Source: Providencia stuartii
GTDB taxonomy: Bacteria > Pseudomonadota > Gammaproteobacteria > Enterobacterales > Enterobacteriaceae
Reading direction: 5' to 3'
DNA: 64,000 nucleotides
Assembly (NCBI GenBank): GCA_900455155.1
Contig: UGUC01000002.1
Location: forward strand, 124,001-188,000
The translations under genes and the position numbers were made by a program. Under the pieces are notes generated by a model. That model had not been told where the DNA came from and did no database searches. It was given only the letters and a program-made list of their open reading frames with translations. Each line of letters opens with the position of its first letter. Position 1 is the first letter of the stretch. Shown here one piece after another: positions 1 through 11,685 of this stretch.

Positions 1-186
1 ATAATTTAAGCAAGCAGGTATCGCTTGTTGTACATCGACAATGTGCTGATGACAAATGCGATCCAACTCCCCCGTGCTAACGCCCGGTTTTACATGGGGA
101 GCAATAATTTCTAACACTTCGGCTGCTAAACGACCAGCAACGCGCATTTTCTGAATATCTTCTTCAGTTTTGATAATAATAGCCAT
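1..186 (-). CDS. map: Methionine aminopeptidase, N-terminal part (runs off window)
   Basis: Removes the initiator methionine from new proteins in the cytoplasm. Only the first 62 codons are present, read from an ATG at 186 back to the window edge with no stop. The translation starts MAIIIKTEEDIQKMRVAGRL and continues with the helix KPGVSTGELDRIC, which matches the N-terminal helices of type I enzymes of about 264 residues. The metal-binding residues lie beyond the window. It is divergent from rpsB, the same arrangement as in E. coli. Identification is firm from sequence plus position. Confidence 0.93.
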   Translation of the reverse strand, partial: MAIIIKTEEDIQKMRVAGRLAAEVLEIIAPHVKPGVSTGELDRICHQHIVDVQQAIPACLNY

Positions 187-608
187 GAATTCAGTCCATT
201 TATGTCAGTAACGACTCTGTGACATAGTTTGTATGAAAAGGGTTTAATAGATGAGCGATAGCACCATCTATATCAACATGATGATGTTTATGGTATCAGC
301 CACTGCATTTTCTGCCAACTAGGCATTGATGCTTCTTAGCCTTTAGAGTGAAATATCAGGCTGGAATGTACGCCATTAAATAAAAGGTATTGAGAGCAAA
401 TACACTTTTGGTCTGATATTATGGATAGTGAAACACGAGTATTTGTCGTTGAAGATTTTTTTATCAAATAATAAAAAGAAAAAACGCTATCCATACGCCG
501 TGTATAAAACGCTCAATGATGCTTACCAAGGCGATTTCGCCTCGTTTTAATGAAGAGATTCAAGCCATTTGATGGTGTTTTTTCACCCCCGTAAAAAAAC
601 AACAAAAG
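187..608. other. map-rpsB divergent intergenic region
   Basis: About 420 bases without a credible gene. It must hold the map promoter on the reverse strand and sequence upstream of the rpsB promoter. A small perfect hairpin (AAGGCGA/TCGCCT type) lies near 527-545. No conserved reading frame with a ribosome binding site is seen on either strand. Confidence 0.5.
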
Positions 609-638
609 TTGGCTTATTGATCCATTTTATGGTATAAA
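609..638 (+). promoter_or_regulatory. Probable rpsB-tsf promoter
   Basis: A -35 like TTGGCT (609-614) and a -10 TATAAA (633-638) are 18 bases apart. They are followed at once by the GC-rich discriminator GCGCGCC. Such discriminators are typical of stringently controlled ribosomal protein and rRNA promoters. Placement about 230 bases upstream of rpsB leaves a long structured leader, as in E. coli. Inferred from sequence only. Confidence 0.6.
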
Positions 639-740
639 GCGCGCCGGCGATCCACATTATCTCTTCGAAAAAATCGTTTTGCTACCCTGTTAAAGCGTAT
701 TCGATTGGCATTATGGATTAGCGAAAACTAAACTCAATTG

Positions 741-862
741 TGTATAACACACACGGGTCGACACATGCACCGGGGTGCTCTTATGCGTTTTAGCGCAGCT
801 TTGGAGTCGGTGTTATGGGATCCGTGGAGGCATAACCCCAATTACTTAAAATACAGAGGTAT
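741..862 (+). ncRNA. rpsB leader / t44 (tff)-like structured RNA
   Basis: The leader before rpsB contains paired blocks such as GTTATG (812-817) with CATAAC (831-836), and a G/C-rich GCACCGGGGTGC element near 769-781. In E. coli this region is the S2-repressed rpsB leader and the source of the t44/tff transcript. I infer the same role here: S2 feedback control of rpsB-tsf. The 69-codon frame starting at 738 is not treated as a gene, because it only reads through this leader into rpsB out of frame. Confidence 0.55.
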
Positions 863-865
863 TAA

Positions 866-1592
<727 letters not shown>

Positions 1593-1644
1593 TAAGGCCT
1601 GCTCTAATAAAGAGCCCTTATAAACCAGGTATTGCTATATGGTT

Positions 1645-1672
1645 AGAAGGGGGCCTATATGGCCCCTTTTAT
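1645..1672 (+). terminator. Hairpin between rpsB and tsf (attenuator)
   Basis: GGGGGCC, a TATAT loop, then GGCCCC followed by TTTT. A terminator-like hairpin in the rpsB-tsf gap probably lets only part of transcription pass into tsf. Confidence 0.75.
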
Positions 1673-1735
1673 CTATCTGAATCAGAATGACCCTTGTAGG
1701 GAGCCCCCTACGAGGTATATCGAGGAATAAATCAC

Positions 1736-2587
1736 ATGTCTGGAATTACCGCTGCATTGGTAAAAGAACTGCGCGAACGTACTGGCGCAGGTATGATGGA
1801 ATGTAAAAAAGCACTAGTTGAAGCTAATGGTGATATCGAATTAGCAATCGACAACATGCGTAAATCAGGTCAAGCTAAAGCTGCTAAGAAAGCAGGCCGT
1901 GTTGCTGCTGAAGGTGTTATCCTTGCAGAAGTTTTTGCTGATGGCAAAAGCGGTGCTCTGATCGAACTGAACTGTGAAACTGACTTCGTTGCTAAAGATG
2001 CTGGTTTCTTGGCATTTGGTAAAGAAGTTATGGCTTCTGTTATCGCTGATAGAAATACTGATATCGAAGCAGTTAAAGCGAAATTCGAAGATGCACGTAC
2101 TGCTCTGGTCGCTAAAATCGGTGAAAACATCAACATTCGTCGCGTCGCAATCCTAGACGGTGCACAAGTAGGTAACTACCTGCACGGTGCGCGTATCGGT
2201 GTTTTGGTTGCGGCTGAAGGCGCTGATGAAGAGCTGCTAAAACACATTGCAATGCACATTGCTGCAAGCAAGCCTGAATATGTTACTCCAGACGATGTAC
2301 CAGCGGACGTTGTTGCTCACGAGCACCAAATCCAATTAGACATCGCTATGCAGTCAGGTAAACCACGCGAAATCGCAGAGAAAATGGTTACTGGCCGTAT
2401 GAACAAATTTACTGGCGAAATCTCTCTGACTGGCCAGCCTTTCGTGATGGATCCAAGCAAATCTGTTGGTGATCTGCTGAAAGAGAAAAATGCGAAAGTC
2501 ACTAACTTCATCCGTTTCGAAGTGGGTGAAGGTATTGAGAAAGTTGAAACTGACTTTGCAGCTGAAGTTGCTGCAATGAGCAAATAA
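1736..2587 (+). CDS. tsf: Elongation factor Ts
   Basis: Guanine nucleotide exchange factor that recycles EF-Tu from its GDP form. The 283-residue protein has the N-terminal UBA-like module ([18 protein letters not shown], residues 10-27) and the EF-Tu-contacting motif TDFVAKD at residues 82-88. Length equals the enterobacterial norm. Start ATG at 1736 follows GAGGAAT. It lies downstream of rpsB and ends at a strong terminator, consistent with a two-gene operon. The frame is intact. Confidence 0.98.
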   Translation: MSGITAALVKELRERTGAGMMECKKALVEANGDIELAIDNMRKSGQAKAAKKAGRVAAEGVILAEVFADGKSGALIELNCETDFVAKDAGFLAFGKEVMASVIADRNTDIEAVKAKFEDARTALVAKIGENINIRRVAILDGAQVGNYLHGARIGVLVAAEGADEELLKHIAMHIAASKPEYVTPDDVPADVVAHEHQIQLDIAMQSGKPREIAEKMVTGRMNKFTGEISLTGQPFVMDPSKSVGDLLKEKNAKVTNFIRFEVGEGIEKVETDFAAEVAAMSK

Positions 2588-2604
2588 GTCGTCAGTTTTA
2601 CAAG

Positions 2605-2630
2605 GAGCCGCCGATTGGCGGCTCTGTTTT
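2605..2630 (+). terminator. tsf terminator
   Basis: Perfect 8-bp stem GAGCCGCC / GGCGGCTC with a GATT loop, followed by TGTTTT. Classical intrinsic terminator. Confidence 0.9.
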
Positions 2631-2740
2631 AATATACATTGTAGTAATACAACGAATTCAATAATTAAGGTACGTAGAATCCACCTTTAAGTATTCTGCG
2701 TGTGTTACCCCAATAAATTATCTGTGTAGGACAGAACACC

Positions 2741-3469
2741 ATGGCAACCAATGCAAAACCCGTTTATCAGCGTATCCTGCTTAAGCTCAGTGGCGAAGCC
2801 TTACAAGGCGCAGAAGGTTTTGGAATCGATGCTAGCGTTTTAGATCGTATGGCTCAGGAAATCAAAGAACTTATAGAGCTGGGTGTACAGGTCGGTGTCG
2901 TTATTGGCGGTGGTAACCTGTTTCGTGGTGCTGGTTTGGCACAGGCGGGGATGAACCGTGTGGTCGGTGACCATATGGGAATGCTAGCCACTGTGATGAA
3001 CGGGCTAGCGATGCGTGATGCATTGCATCGTGCTTACGTGAATGCAAGACTGATGTCTGCTATTCCTCTTAACGGCGTGTGTGATAACTATAGCTGGGCT
3101 GAAGCTATCAGTCTGTTACGCCATGGTCGTGTTGTGATTTTTTCTGCTGGAACAGGTAACCCATTCTTTACAACTGACTCTGCCGCGTGTTTACGTGGTA
3201 TTGAGATTGAAGCGGATGTTGTATTGAAAGCAACAAAAGTTGATGGTGTTTATTCAGCGGATCCTGCAAAGAACCCAGATGCCGTACTTTATGAAACGCT
3301 GACTTATCAAGAGGTGCTTGAGCGTGAATTGAAAGTGATGGATTTGGCAGCGTTTACGTTAGCACGTGATCATAACTTGCCTATTCGTGTTTTCAATATG
3401 AATAAACCTGGCGCTCTACGTCGTGTTGTAATGGGTGAAAATGAAGGAACTCTGATTTCTCACAATTAA
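2741..3469 (+). CDS. pyrH: Uridylate kinase (UMP kinase)
   Basis: Phosphorylates UMP to UDP in pyrimidine nucleotide synthesis; hexameric cytoplasmic enzyme of the amino-acid kinase family. The 242-residue translation shows the phosphate-binding KLSGEAL near residue 14 and [10 protein letters not shown] near residue 58, plus [15 protein letters not shown] near residue 167. Length matches E. coli (241). Position between tsf and frr is conserved. Frame intact. Confidence 0.97.
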   Translation: MATNAKPVYQRILLKLSGEALQGAEGFGIDASVLDRMAQEIKELIELGVQVGVVIGGGNLFRGAGLAQAGMNRVVGDHMGMLATVMNGLAMRDALHRAYVNARLMSAIPLNGVCDNYSWAEAISLLRHGRVVIFSAGTGNPFFTTDSAACLRGIEIEADVVLKATKVDGVYSADPAKNPDAVLYETLTYQEVLERELKVMDLAAFTLARDHNLPIRVFNMNKPGALRRVVMGENEGTLISHN

Positions 3470-3577
3470 TACTCAGAGACATCAACCGCGTTTAACTGTA
3501 TTATCTAATATAAGTTCAGACAATTTAAGCGAGGCTGCATTGCGGCCTTTAATAACCAGTTCTTAAGGGTTGAAAAC

Positions 3578-4135
3578 GTGATTAATGAAATCAAAAAAGA
3601 TGCTCAAGACCGTATGGAAAAGAGTGTTGAAGCACTAAAAAACCAAATCAGTAAAGTTCGTACAGGCCGTGCGTCACCAAGCCTACTTGATGGCATCATG
3701 GTTGACTATTATGGCGCCGCAACGCCTTTGCGCCAACTTGCTAACGTAACTGTTGAAGATGCGCGTACTTTAGCGATTTCAGTCTTTGATCGCTCAATGT
3801 CTCCTGCGATTGAAAAAGCGATTATGGCGTCTGATTTAGGTTTAAACCCATCTTCTGCCGGTACTGTTATCCGTGTTCCACTTCCTCCACTGACAGAAGA
3901 GCGCCGTAAAGACCTGATCAAAGTTGTTAGAGCGGAAGCTGAGCAAGGTCGTGTTGCTGTTCGTAACATTCGTCGTGATGCGAACGATAAAATTAAAGCC
4001 CTGCTGAAAGATAAAGAGATCAGTGAAGACGAAGAACGTCGTTCACAAGATGACATCCAAAAACTGACTGACGGCTACATTAAGAAAGTTGATGAAGCAT
4101 TAGCGCAGAAAGAAGCTGAATTGATGGAATTCTAA
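3578..4135 (+). CDS. frr: Ribosome recycling factor
   Basis: Acts with EF-G to split post-termination ribosomes. The 185-residue protein has the family start [20 protein letters not shown], the conserved [15 protein letters not shown] and the C-terminal helix ending EAELMEF. It starts with GTG at 3578 after an AAGGG site. Length equals E. coli. Followed by a strong terminator that separates it from dxr. Confidence 0.97.
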   Translation: MINEIKKDAQDRMEKSVEALKNQISKVRTGRASPSLLDGIMVDYYGAATPLRQLANVTVEDARTLAISVFDRSMSPAIEKAIMASDLGLNPSSAGTVIRVPLPPLTEERRKDLIKVVRAEAEQGRVAVRNIRRDANDKIKALLKDKEISEDEERRSQDDIQKLTDGYIKKVDEALAQKEAELMEF

Positions 4136-4149
4136 TCTATCAAGTAGCG

Positions 4150-4188
4150 AATAAAGCCATCTAGAGGGAAATCTCTGATGGCTTTATT
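4150..4188 (+). terminator. frr terminator
   Basis: Long inverted repeat AATAAAGCCATC / GATGGCTTTATT with an inner AGAG/CTCT pairing and T-rich 3' side. Confidence 0.85.
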
Positions 4189-4269
4189 CATTCATATCTA
4201 ATAAAAATCCTTTCTTCCCTTTCAAGCTGATATAATCTCAGTATTGAGTAAATACAGAGCATCCGCATA

Positions 4270-5470
4270 ATGAAACGTCTTACTATTCTAGGATCAACAG
4301 GTTCAATTGGTAAAAGCACACTTTCTGTTGTCAGAAATAACCGTGATAAATTTCAAATTGTCGCTTTAGTTGCTGGTCGCAATGTGGCGGAATTAGCAAA
4401 CCAATGCCTTGAATTTCAACCTCAATACGCCTCTATGGCTGATGAATCTTCTGCTCAAGCATTACGGGCAATTTTGTCTGAAAATAATTGCAAAACAGAA
4501 GTTTTATCAGGAACAGATGCTGCCATTCAACTTGCAGGCTTGGATGATGCGGACCAAGTGATGTCCGCTATTACTGGTGTCGCTGGACTACTTCCTACCT
4601 TAGCCGCAATCCGCAAAGGCAAACGAATTTTATTAGCGAATAAAGAATCGCTGATCACGAGCGGTCGTCTATTCTTTAATGCGATTCGTGAGCACGGTGC
4701 GACAGTCTTTCCTATCGATAGCGAACATAATGCGATTTTCCAAAGTTTACCTGAAAACATTCAACTCAACTTGGGCTTTGCCGATTTATCGGCCTCGGGA
4801 ATTTCAAGCATTATTTTGACAGGTTCTGGTGGTCCTTTTAGGGATACTCCGTTGTCGCACCTAGATAATGTGACGCCGGACGAAGCATGCAACCATCCAA
4901 ATTGGTCTATGGGGCGTAAAATTTCTGTTGATTCAGCGACGATGATGAATAAGGGGGCTTGAATATATTGAGGCTTGTTATTTCTTTAATGCCAATCAAC
5001 AACAAATGGAAGTGATTATTCACCCTCAATCCGTTATCCATTCTATGGTGCGTTATCGTGATGGTAGCGTGATAGCTCAGCTAGGTACGCCTGATATGTG
5101 CACCCCAATTTCATACAGCATGGCTTATCCGCAGCGTATTTCTTCTGGTGTCGAACCGTTAGATTTTACAAAATTGTCATCATTAACCTTTGTACAGCCA
5201 GATTATCAACGTTACCCTTGTTTAAAATTGGCTATCGATGCCTGCCATGCTGGGCAAGCAGCCACAACTATTCTAAATGGCGCTAATGAAATCGCTGTCG
5301 CTGCATTCTTGGACGGTAAAATACGCTTTACAGATATTGCAAAAATTAACCTAAGTACATTAGAAAAATTGCATTTATCTGAACCAGTTTCGATTGATGA
5401 GGTCTTAGACATCGACAATCAAGCTCGTCGAGAAGCTGCACAACTAATCAAACATACATTTTCAGTCTAG
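4270..5470 (+). CDS. dxr: 1-deoxy-D-xylulose 5-phosphate reductoisomerase (one +1 frameshift)
   Basis: Makes 2-C-methyl-D-erythritol 4-phosphate in the non-mevalonate isoprenoid pathway, using NADPH. The N-terminal nucleotide loop GSTGSIG is at residues 8-14; [10 protein letters not shown], part of the active site, lies just before the break. The frame shifts at a G run (4953-4957). Four G's instead of five give [15 protein letters not shown] and continue to 5470, for 399 residues against 398 in E. coli. The gene is essential here unless another isoprenoid route exists, so an error is likely. It supplies the precursor for uppS downstream. Confidence 0.96.
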
Positions 5471-5568
5471 TATGTGATTTATTTAGTTGCTGATAAGTAT
5501 AATAAGTCTTTAATATGTGACGCTTATAAGAACGAAAGATAATATCAGTATTTAGCGGAGAATTAAGG

Positions 5569-5661
5569 ATGTGTCTTATCAGCAAACTCAACAATAGCGG
5601 TTATGATAATGCTGAATTCTCGACGCTATGCATACAAGGATTACTATTTAATGAACTCTAG
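5569..5661 (+). other. Short ORF before uppS with a good ribosome site
   Basis: An ATG at 5569 follows GGAG and AAGG and opens 30 codons ([14 protein letters not shown]...) that end at 5661, overlapping the assigned uppS start by 11 bases. It may be a chance frame, a leader peptide, or the true N-terminus of uppS separated by one more +1 error, because the offset to the uppS frame is one base. No homologue is recognised. Confidence 0.25.
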
Positions 5662-6403
5662 TGGTGAAAATCTCTCTCATTCAGCCTTGCCAAAACATGT
5701 TGCGATTATCATGGATGGCAATGGGCGTTGGGCAAAGCAGAGAGGAAAACTAAGAATAACAGGGCACAAGGCTGGCGTTGAGTCTGTGCGTAATGCAGTA
5801 CGTTTTGCAGTAAAAAATAAGATTAGTTCACTGACGCTGTATGCATTTAGTAGTGAAAACTGGAGAAGACCAGAAAAAGAAGTCAGTTCACTGATGGAGC
5901 TATTTGTTTTTGCGTTAGATAATGAAGTCAAGAATCTACATAAAAATAATGTGAAATTATTGGTTATTGGTGATATTAGTCGATTTAGTGAGCGTCTTCA
6001 AAAACGTATTCAAAAAGCAGAAAAATTAACTGCAAATAACACGGGCTTAAAACTCAATATTGCGGCGAATTATGGTGGTCGTTGGGATATTGCTAATAGT
6101 ATGAAGCAAATCTTTGCGCGCGTACAAAGTGGGCAACTTTCTCTTGACGATATCAATGAAAATACCATTGACCATTATGTTTGTATGCATGATCAAGAAA
6201 ATGTTGATTTGGTTATCAGAACTGGTGGAGAACACCGTATCAGTAACTTTTTATTATGGCAGGTTGCTTATGCGGAATTCTATTTCACCAATGTACTGTG
6301 GCCAGATTTTGATGAAATGGTGTTTCAGAATGCAATTGATGCTTTTAGTCAACGCGAGCGGCGTTATGGTGGAGCTGAGTCTGATGATGAGCTCGTTAAA
6401 TAA
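5651..6403 (+). CDS. uppS: Undecaprenyl diphosphate synthase
   Basis: Cis-prenyltransferase that makes the C55 carrier lipid for peptidoglycan and O-antigen. The catalytic signature [11 protein letters not shown] is near residue 19, with ENWRRP and [11 protein letters not shown] further on, all diagnostic of the family. Start chosen at ATG 5651 ([11 protein letters not shown]), giving 250 residues close to the E. coli 253; an in-frame ATG at 5603 would add 16 residues without family support. It is followed by cdsA after 12 bases, so the two are co-transcribed. Confidence 0.95.
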   Translation: MNSSGENLSHSALPKHVAIIMDGNGRWAKQRGKLRITGHKAGVESVRNAVRFAVKNKISSLTLYAFSSENWRRPEKEVSSLMELFVFALDNEVKNLHKNNVKLLVIGDISRFSERLQKRIQKAEKLTANNTGLKLNIAANYGGRWDIANSMKQIFARVQSGQLSLDDINENTIDHYVCMHDQENVDLVIRTGGEHRISNFLLWQVAYAEFYFTNVLWPDFDEMVFQNAIDAFSQRERRYGGAESDDELVK

Positions 6404-6415
6404 AAGGGGTAAATT

Positions 6416-7279
6416 GTGCTGAAATATCGTTTAATGACAGCGATTGTATTAATACCGCTGGTTATTGCTGCGCTTTTTTTGCTTTCACCTGCCGCTTTTG
6501 GTTATGTGGTGATTGCCGTATGTGCTTTAGGGGCTTGGGAATGGGCGCAATTTGCAGGTTGGCACACACAAGCTAAGCGAATTGGTCTTGCGGTGGTTTT
6601 TGCCATCATACTGCTAGCCATGCAGTTCTCTTTTGCTGATATCACAACGTTAAAGAATGAGCCGCTTATTTTATATGGTTTATGGGCCGGTCTTATTTGG
6701 TGGATAGTGGCAATTTTACTTGTGATTACTTTCCCAGCATCGGCAAAAGCATGGGGGCAATCGGCGTTAGTACGTGTACTGTTTGGGCTGTTAACTATCA
6801 TTCCTTTTTATTGCGGTATGATGGTGCTTCGAACCATTGGTTACCATAGTGACACCTTTTTTGGTGCTTGGTGGTTGCTATATGTTATGTTGCTGGTGTG
6901 GGGTGCTGATTCAGGTGCTTATGCCTTTGGTCGTACAATGGGGCGCCATAAGATGGCACCTAAGGTTTCCCCCGGTAAAACCTGGGAAGGCCTTGTTGGT
7001 GGGTTGATCACCGCAGGTATTATTTCTTGGCTATTTAGTTCATTTGCGCCAATCCCAGTAATGCCTGATTATTTGCTGGTTACATCAATTATTGTTGTTG
7101 TAGTATCTGTGTTCGGTGATTTGACGGAAAGTATGTTTAAACGCCAGTCAGGAATTAAAGACAGTAGCCATTTAATTCCTGGTCACGGTGGAATTCTTGA
7201 TCGAATTGACAGTCTAACAGCGGCAATACCTGTATTTGCAGGGGTAAATTTGTTAGTTTTTAACGGGTTCGGTCTCTAG
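6416..7279 (+). CDS. cdsA: Phosphatidate cytidylyltransferase (CDP-diglyceride synthase)
   Basis: Inner-membrane enzyme forming CDP-diacylglycerol, the precursor of all phospholipids. It starts with GTG at 6416 after AAGGGG and has 287 residues. Several hydrophobic helices precede the C-terminal signature KDSSHLIPGHGGILDRIDS. Length and order (uppS-cdsA-rseP) match E. coli. Its product feeds PssA, encoded much further on in this window. Confidence 0.96.
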   Translation: MLKYRLMTAIVLIPLVIAALFLLSPAAFGYVVIAVCALGAWEWAQFAGWHTQAKRIGLAVVFAIILLAMQFSFADITTLKNEPLILYGLWAGLIWWIVAILLVITFPASAKAWGQSALVRVLFGLLTIIPFYCGMMVLRTIGYHSDTFFGAWWLLYVMLLVWGADSGAYAFGRTMGRHKMAPKVSPGKTWEGLVGGLITAGIISWLFSSFAPIPVMPDYLLVTSIIVVVVSVFGDLTESMFKRQSGIKDSSHLIPGHGGILDRIDSLTAAIPVFAGVNLLVFNGFGL

Positions 7280-7287
7280 GATAAGAC

Positions 7288-8640
7288 ATGGGATTTTTTT
7301 GGAGTCTAGCGGCATTTATCATCGCCATTGGGGTGTTAATTACCGTACATGAATTTGGTCACTTTTGGGTTGCACGTCGCTGCGGTGTTTATGTAGAACG
7401 TTTTTCTATCGGCTTTGGGAAAACGTTATGGCGCAAGGTGGATCGACAAGGAACCGAATTTGTTATTGCCCTGATCCCGCTAGGCGGTTATGTCAAAATG
7501 CTTGATGAGCGCGTCGGTGATGTGTCACCTGAACGCCGTCATTTAGCGTTTAACAATAAAACGGTTGGTCAGAGAGCCGCCATCATTAGTGCTGGCCCAA
7601 TTGCGAACTTTTTACTTGCAATTGTTGTCTACTGGGTGGTGTTCATGATGGGGATTCCATCAGTACGCCCTGTGATTGAAGATGTGAAACCTGGCTCCGT
7701 TGCCGCTAGTGCAAATATTTTGCCGGGAATGGAACTAAAATCGATTGATGGTATCGAAACGCCTGACTGGAATTCAATTCGATTAGCCTTAGTTGGCAAA
7801 ATTGGCGACAGTGAACTCACTGTGTCCGTATTGCCTCAAGGGTTTAGTGAACCAGTGACTAAAACGGTAGATTTAACCGCATGGCAATTTGATCCTGAAA
7901 AGCAAGATCCCGTTCTTTCCATGGGAATTATGCCGGTTTCCGCTAGAATTGATCCTGTGATATCGAAAGTTTCACCGGGTTTAGCTGGTGAGCGAGCAGG
8001 TTTGCAACCCGGAGATAGAATTGTTAGCGTAAATGGCGAAACATTAGATTTGTGGAATCCGGTAACTCGGTTGATTCGTAATAGTCCGAATCAACCGTTG
8101 AAGTTAGCTGTTGAAAGAAATAATCAGATCATCTCACTCACATTGACGCCTGATAGTCAAAATGGAAAGGGTGGCGAGCAAATTGGATTTGCGGGAGTTG
8201 AACTTTCAGTGTTACCGTTAGCAGATGAATATAGAATGGTACAGCAATATGGGCCATTTTCTGCCATCTATCAAGCTAGCGATAAAACGTGGCAGTTGAT
8301 GAAACTGACCGTGAATATGATGGGCAAACTCGTTGTTGGGGATGTCAAACTTAACAACTTGAGTGGACCGATATCTATTGCGAAAGGTGCAGGGGTATCG
8401 GCAGAGTCAGGCTTGGTATATTATTTGATGTTCATTGCGCTGATAAGCGTAAACTTGGGCATTATCAATTTGTTTCCATTGCCTGTATTAGATGGGGGGC
8501 ACTTGCTCTTCCTGTTAATTGAGAAAATTAAAGGAAGTCCAGTGTCTGAGCGAGTACAAGACTTTAGTTATCGGATAGGTGCAATGGCATTGATTCTGTT
8601 AATGGGACTTGCACTTTTTAATGATTTCTCTCGCTTCTAA
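7288..8640 (+). CDS. rseP: Site-2 RIP metalloprotease RseP
   Basis: Intramembrane zinc protease that cuts RseA in the sigma-E envelope stress response and clears signal peptide remnants. HEFGH at residues 21-25 gives the zinc ligands and catalytic Glu; the second motif, [12 protein letters not shown], is near residue 394. Two PDZ domains lie between them in the periplasm ([12 protein letters not shown]... and [13 protein letters not shown]...). 450 residues, as in E. coli. It follows cdsA by 8 bases and precedes bamA. Confidence 0.96.
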   Translation: MGFFWSLAAFIIAIGVLITVHEFGHFWVARRCGVYVERFSIGFGKTLWRKVDRQGTEFVIALIPLGGYVKMLDERVGDVSPERRHLAFNNKTVGQRAAIISAGPIANFLLAIVVYWVVFMMGIPSVRPVIEDVKPGSVAASANILPGMELKSIDGIETPDWNSIRLALVGKIGDSELTVSVLPQGFSEPVTKTVDLTAWQFDPEKQDPVLSMGIMPVSARIDPVISKVSPGLAGERAGLQPGDRIVSVNGETLDLWNPVTRLIRNSPNQPLKLAVERNNQIISLTLTPDSQNGKGGEQIGFAGVELSVLPLADEYRMVQQYGPFSAIYQASDKTWQLMKLTVNMMGKLVVGDVKLNNLSGPISIAKGAGVSAESGLVYYLMFIALISVNLGIINLFPLPVLDGGHLLFLLIEKIKGSPVSERVQDFSYRIGAMALILLMGLALFNDFSRF

Positions 8641-8680
8641 CAAGTAAGCTGGGGACCAGTAAGGAATACGCATAACAACG

Positions 8681-11097
8681 ATGGCGATGAAAAAGTTGCT
8701 CATAGCGTCGCTGCTATTTGGCAGCGCGACTGCATACGGTTCAGACGGATTCGTAGTTAAGGACATTCGTTTCGAAGGTCTACAACGCGTCGCCGTTGGT
8801 GCAGCATTATTGAACATGCCTGTCAGGGTAGGTGACTCGATTGATAACGAAGATATTAGCCGTTCAATTCGATCTCTATTCTCTACTGGCAACTTCGAAG
8901 ATGTTAGGGTCCTGCGTGATGGAAACACGCTGATCGTTCAAGTTAAAGAGCGACCAACCATCGCGAGTATCACTTTTACAGGCAATAAATCTGTTAAAGA
9001 TGATATGCTCAAACAAAACTTGGAAGCATCAAACATTCGTGTTGGTGAGGCTTTGGACCGCACGAAAATAGCGAATATCGAGAAAGGTCTGGAAGACTTT
9101 TACTATAGTGTTGGTAAATACAATGCGACAGTAAAAGCAGTGGCTACGCCACTGCCTCGTAACCGTGTAGATTTAAAATTTGTGTTCTCTGAGGGCGTGT
9201 CTGCAAAAATTCAGCAGATTAACGTCGTAGGAAACAAAAATTACACGACGGCTGAATTGGTTAATAAATTCCAATTGCGTGATGATGTGCCATGGTGGAA
9301 CCTAGCGGCAGACCAAAAATATCAAAAACAAAAACTGGCTGGTGATTTAGAAACTCTTCGTAGCTTCTATCTTGACCGTGGCTATGCGCGTTTCAATATT
9401 GATTCCACTCAAGTCAGTTTGACGCCAGACAAAAAAGATATCTACATTACAATTAATGTCACTGAAGGCGATCAATATAAGATCTCTGGTGTGGAAATTA
9501 ATGGTAATACCGCAGATCATCTGACTGAAATTCAAGAACTCATTACGATCACCCCCAGGCGAGCTGTATAACGGCACGCAGGTGACGAGTATGGAAAACA
9601 AAATCAAGGATCTTCTTGGTCGTTATGGTTATGCCTATCCTCGTGTAATGACACAACCTGAAATTAATGATGAAGATAAAACGGTCAAACTGCATGTCAA
9701 TATTGATGCAGGTAACCGCTTCTATGTTCGTCAAATCCGTTTCCAAGGTAATGACACAAGTAAAGACTCCGTCCTCCGTCGTGAAATGCGCCAGATGGAA
9801 GGGGCTTGGCTTGGTAATGATTTAGTCGAATTAGGCAAAGAGCGTCTTAAACCGTACGGGTTTCTTTGAAACTGTTGATGTCGAAACGCAACGGGTACCG
9901 GGTAGCCCAGACCAAGTCGATGTGGTCTACAAAGTTAAAGAGCGTAATACAGGCTCCATGAACTTTGGTGTCGGTTTCGGTACTGAAAGTGGCGTGAGTT
10001 TCCAAGTCGGTGTAAGTCAAGACAACTGGTTAGGAACCGGTAATGCGGTTGGGATCAACGCAAGTAAAAACGATTACTCAACCAACGTTGAAATGTCGTT
10101 TACGGATCCTTACTTCACCGTTAATGGTGTGAGCTTAGGCGGGCGTGTTTTCTATAATGATTTCCGTGCGAAAGATGCTGACTTGTCTGGCTATACCAAT
10201 AAAACCTATGGTTTAGATACGTTCTTAAGCTTCCCATTCAACGAGAATAACTCATTCCGTGTTGGTGCAGGTTACGTTCATAACTCATTGTCTGATATGC
10301 GTCCGCAAGCAGCAATGTGGGATTACCTCTATTCTATGGGCGATAAGCCTCCAATTAATGATGATGGTCGCAATAAAGAGAAATTTAATGCGGATGACTT
10401 CACCGTTAACTTAGGTTGGACTTATAATTCCTTGAACCGTGGTTTCTTCCCGACATCGGGTAATAAAACCAGTGTTTCAGGTAAAATCACCGTTCCAGGC
10501 TCTGATAACGAGTATTACAAACTGCGTTTTGATACAGCACAGTACTACCCAATCAATGAAGATGAGACTTGGGTTATCTTAGGTCGTGCACAAGCAGGTT
10601 ACGGGGATGGTCTTGGCAGCAAGCAAATGCCATTCTATGAAAACTTCTATGCTGGTGGTTCAAGTACGCTGCGTGGTTTCCGTTCTAACAATATCGGGCC
10701 AAAAGCGGTTTATCTGAAAAATGTTAATGGTAAAGGTGAGCCTGAACCGGGTAGCCCATCAAGCGATGCGGTAGGTGGTAATGCGATGTATGCGGCGTCC
10801 TTTGAGCTGATTACACCAACACCATTTATCGATGAGAAATACTCAAATACAGTTCGTACATCGTTATTTGTTGATGCGGGTACAGTATGGGATACCAACT
10901 GGAACAGTATCAATGCAGATTGGCGTAAAGGCATGCCAGATTATGGTAAAGCAACAAACGTCCGTGTTTCTACGGGGGTTGCTCTACAGTGGATGTCACC
11001 GCTTGGGCCTCTGGTCTTCTCCTATGCGCAACCTATTAAGGATTACGAAGGGGATAAATCAGAACAGTTCCAATTTAATATTGGTAGAACGTGGTAA
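8681..11097 (+). CDS. bamA: Outer membrane protein assembly factor BamA (two +1 frameshifts)
   Basis: Omp85-family core of the BAM complex that folds beta-barrels into the outer membrane. A signal peptide ([20 protein letters not shown]) is followed by five POTRA domains and a C-terminal barrel ending FNIGRTW. The frame breaks at a C run (9552-9556) and an A run (9849-9851). Removing one base at each restores [10 protein letters not shown] and [12 protein letters not shown], giving 804 residues (E. coli 810). The lid-loop motif reads LRGF rather than the usual VRGF, and the following loop lacks the cysteine pair found in E. coli. Essential, so both shifts are probably errors. Confidence 0.96.
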
Positions 11098-11187
11098 TCT
11101 AGAACGTCTCTATCTAAGGAAAGCCCTTGCATATATTGTGAGGGTGACCAAAATTTCCAGCCATAAATATGGGTTAAGGAGTTTCGT

Positions 11188-11682
11188 GTGAAAAAATTGT
11201 TGTGTGCGGCGGGTGTCACTCTGGCTTTGGCTATGTCAGCAGGTGCTTATGCAGATAAAATTGCAGTCGTGAACGTTGGCGAAATTTTCCAAAAAATGCC
11301 AGCGCGCGAAGCTGTAGCTAAACAGCTTGAAAGTGAATTCAAAAGCCGTGCGACAGAGTTGCAAAATTTAGAAAAAGACCTTCAATCACGCGTAGAAAAA
11401 TTACGTCGTGATGGTGCAACAATGAAGCAAAGCGAACGTGAAAAACAAGAAAAAGAGCTGATGGCTAAACGTGATCAGTTCGCAGAAAAAGCGCAAAAAT
11501 TTGAAGAAGACAACCGTCGTCGTCAAATGGAAGAGCGTAACAAAATCCTAAGTCGTATTCAGGATTCTATTAAATCTGTTGCAGCCAAAGAAGGTTATGA
11601 TGTGGTTATCGATGCAAATGCTGTTGCATATGCCAAAGATAGCGTAGACATCACGAGTAAGGTTCAAAAACAGGTTAAATAA
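11188..11682 (+). CDS. skp: Periplasmic chaperone Skp
   Basis: Trimeric chaperone that carries unfolded outer-membrane proteins from the Sec exit to BAM. It starts with GTG at 11188 after TAAGGAG. A signal peptide ends at SAGAYA (residue 22), followed by DKIAVVNVGEIFQ and a long charged coiled-coil stretch rich in K, E, R and Q, as expected for the tentacle arms. 164 residues against 161 in E. coli. It sits directly after bamA and 3 bases before lpxD. Confidence 0.96.
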   Translation: MKKLLCAAGVTLALAMSAGAYADKIAVVNVGEIFQKMPAREAVAKQLESEFKSRATELQNLEKDLQSRVEKLRRDGATMKQSEREKQEKELMAKRDQFAEKAQKFEEDNRRRQMEERNKILSRIQDSIKSVAAKEGYDVVIDANAVAYAKDSVDITSKVQKQVK

Positions 11683-11685
11683 TAG

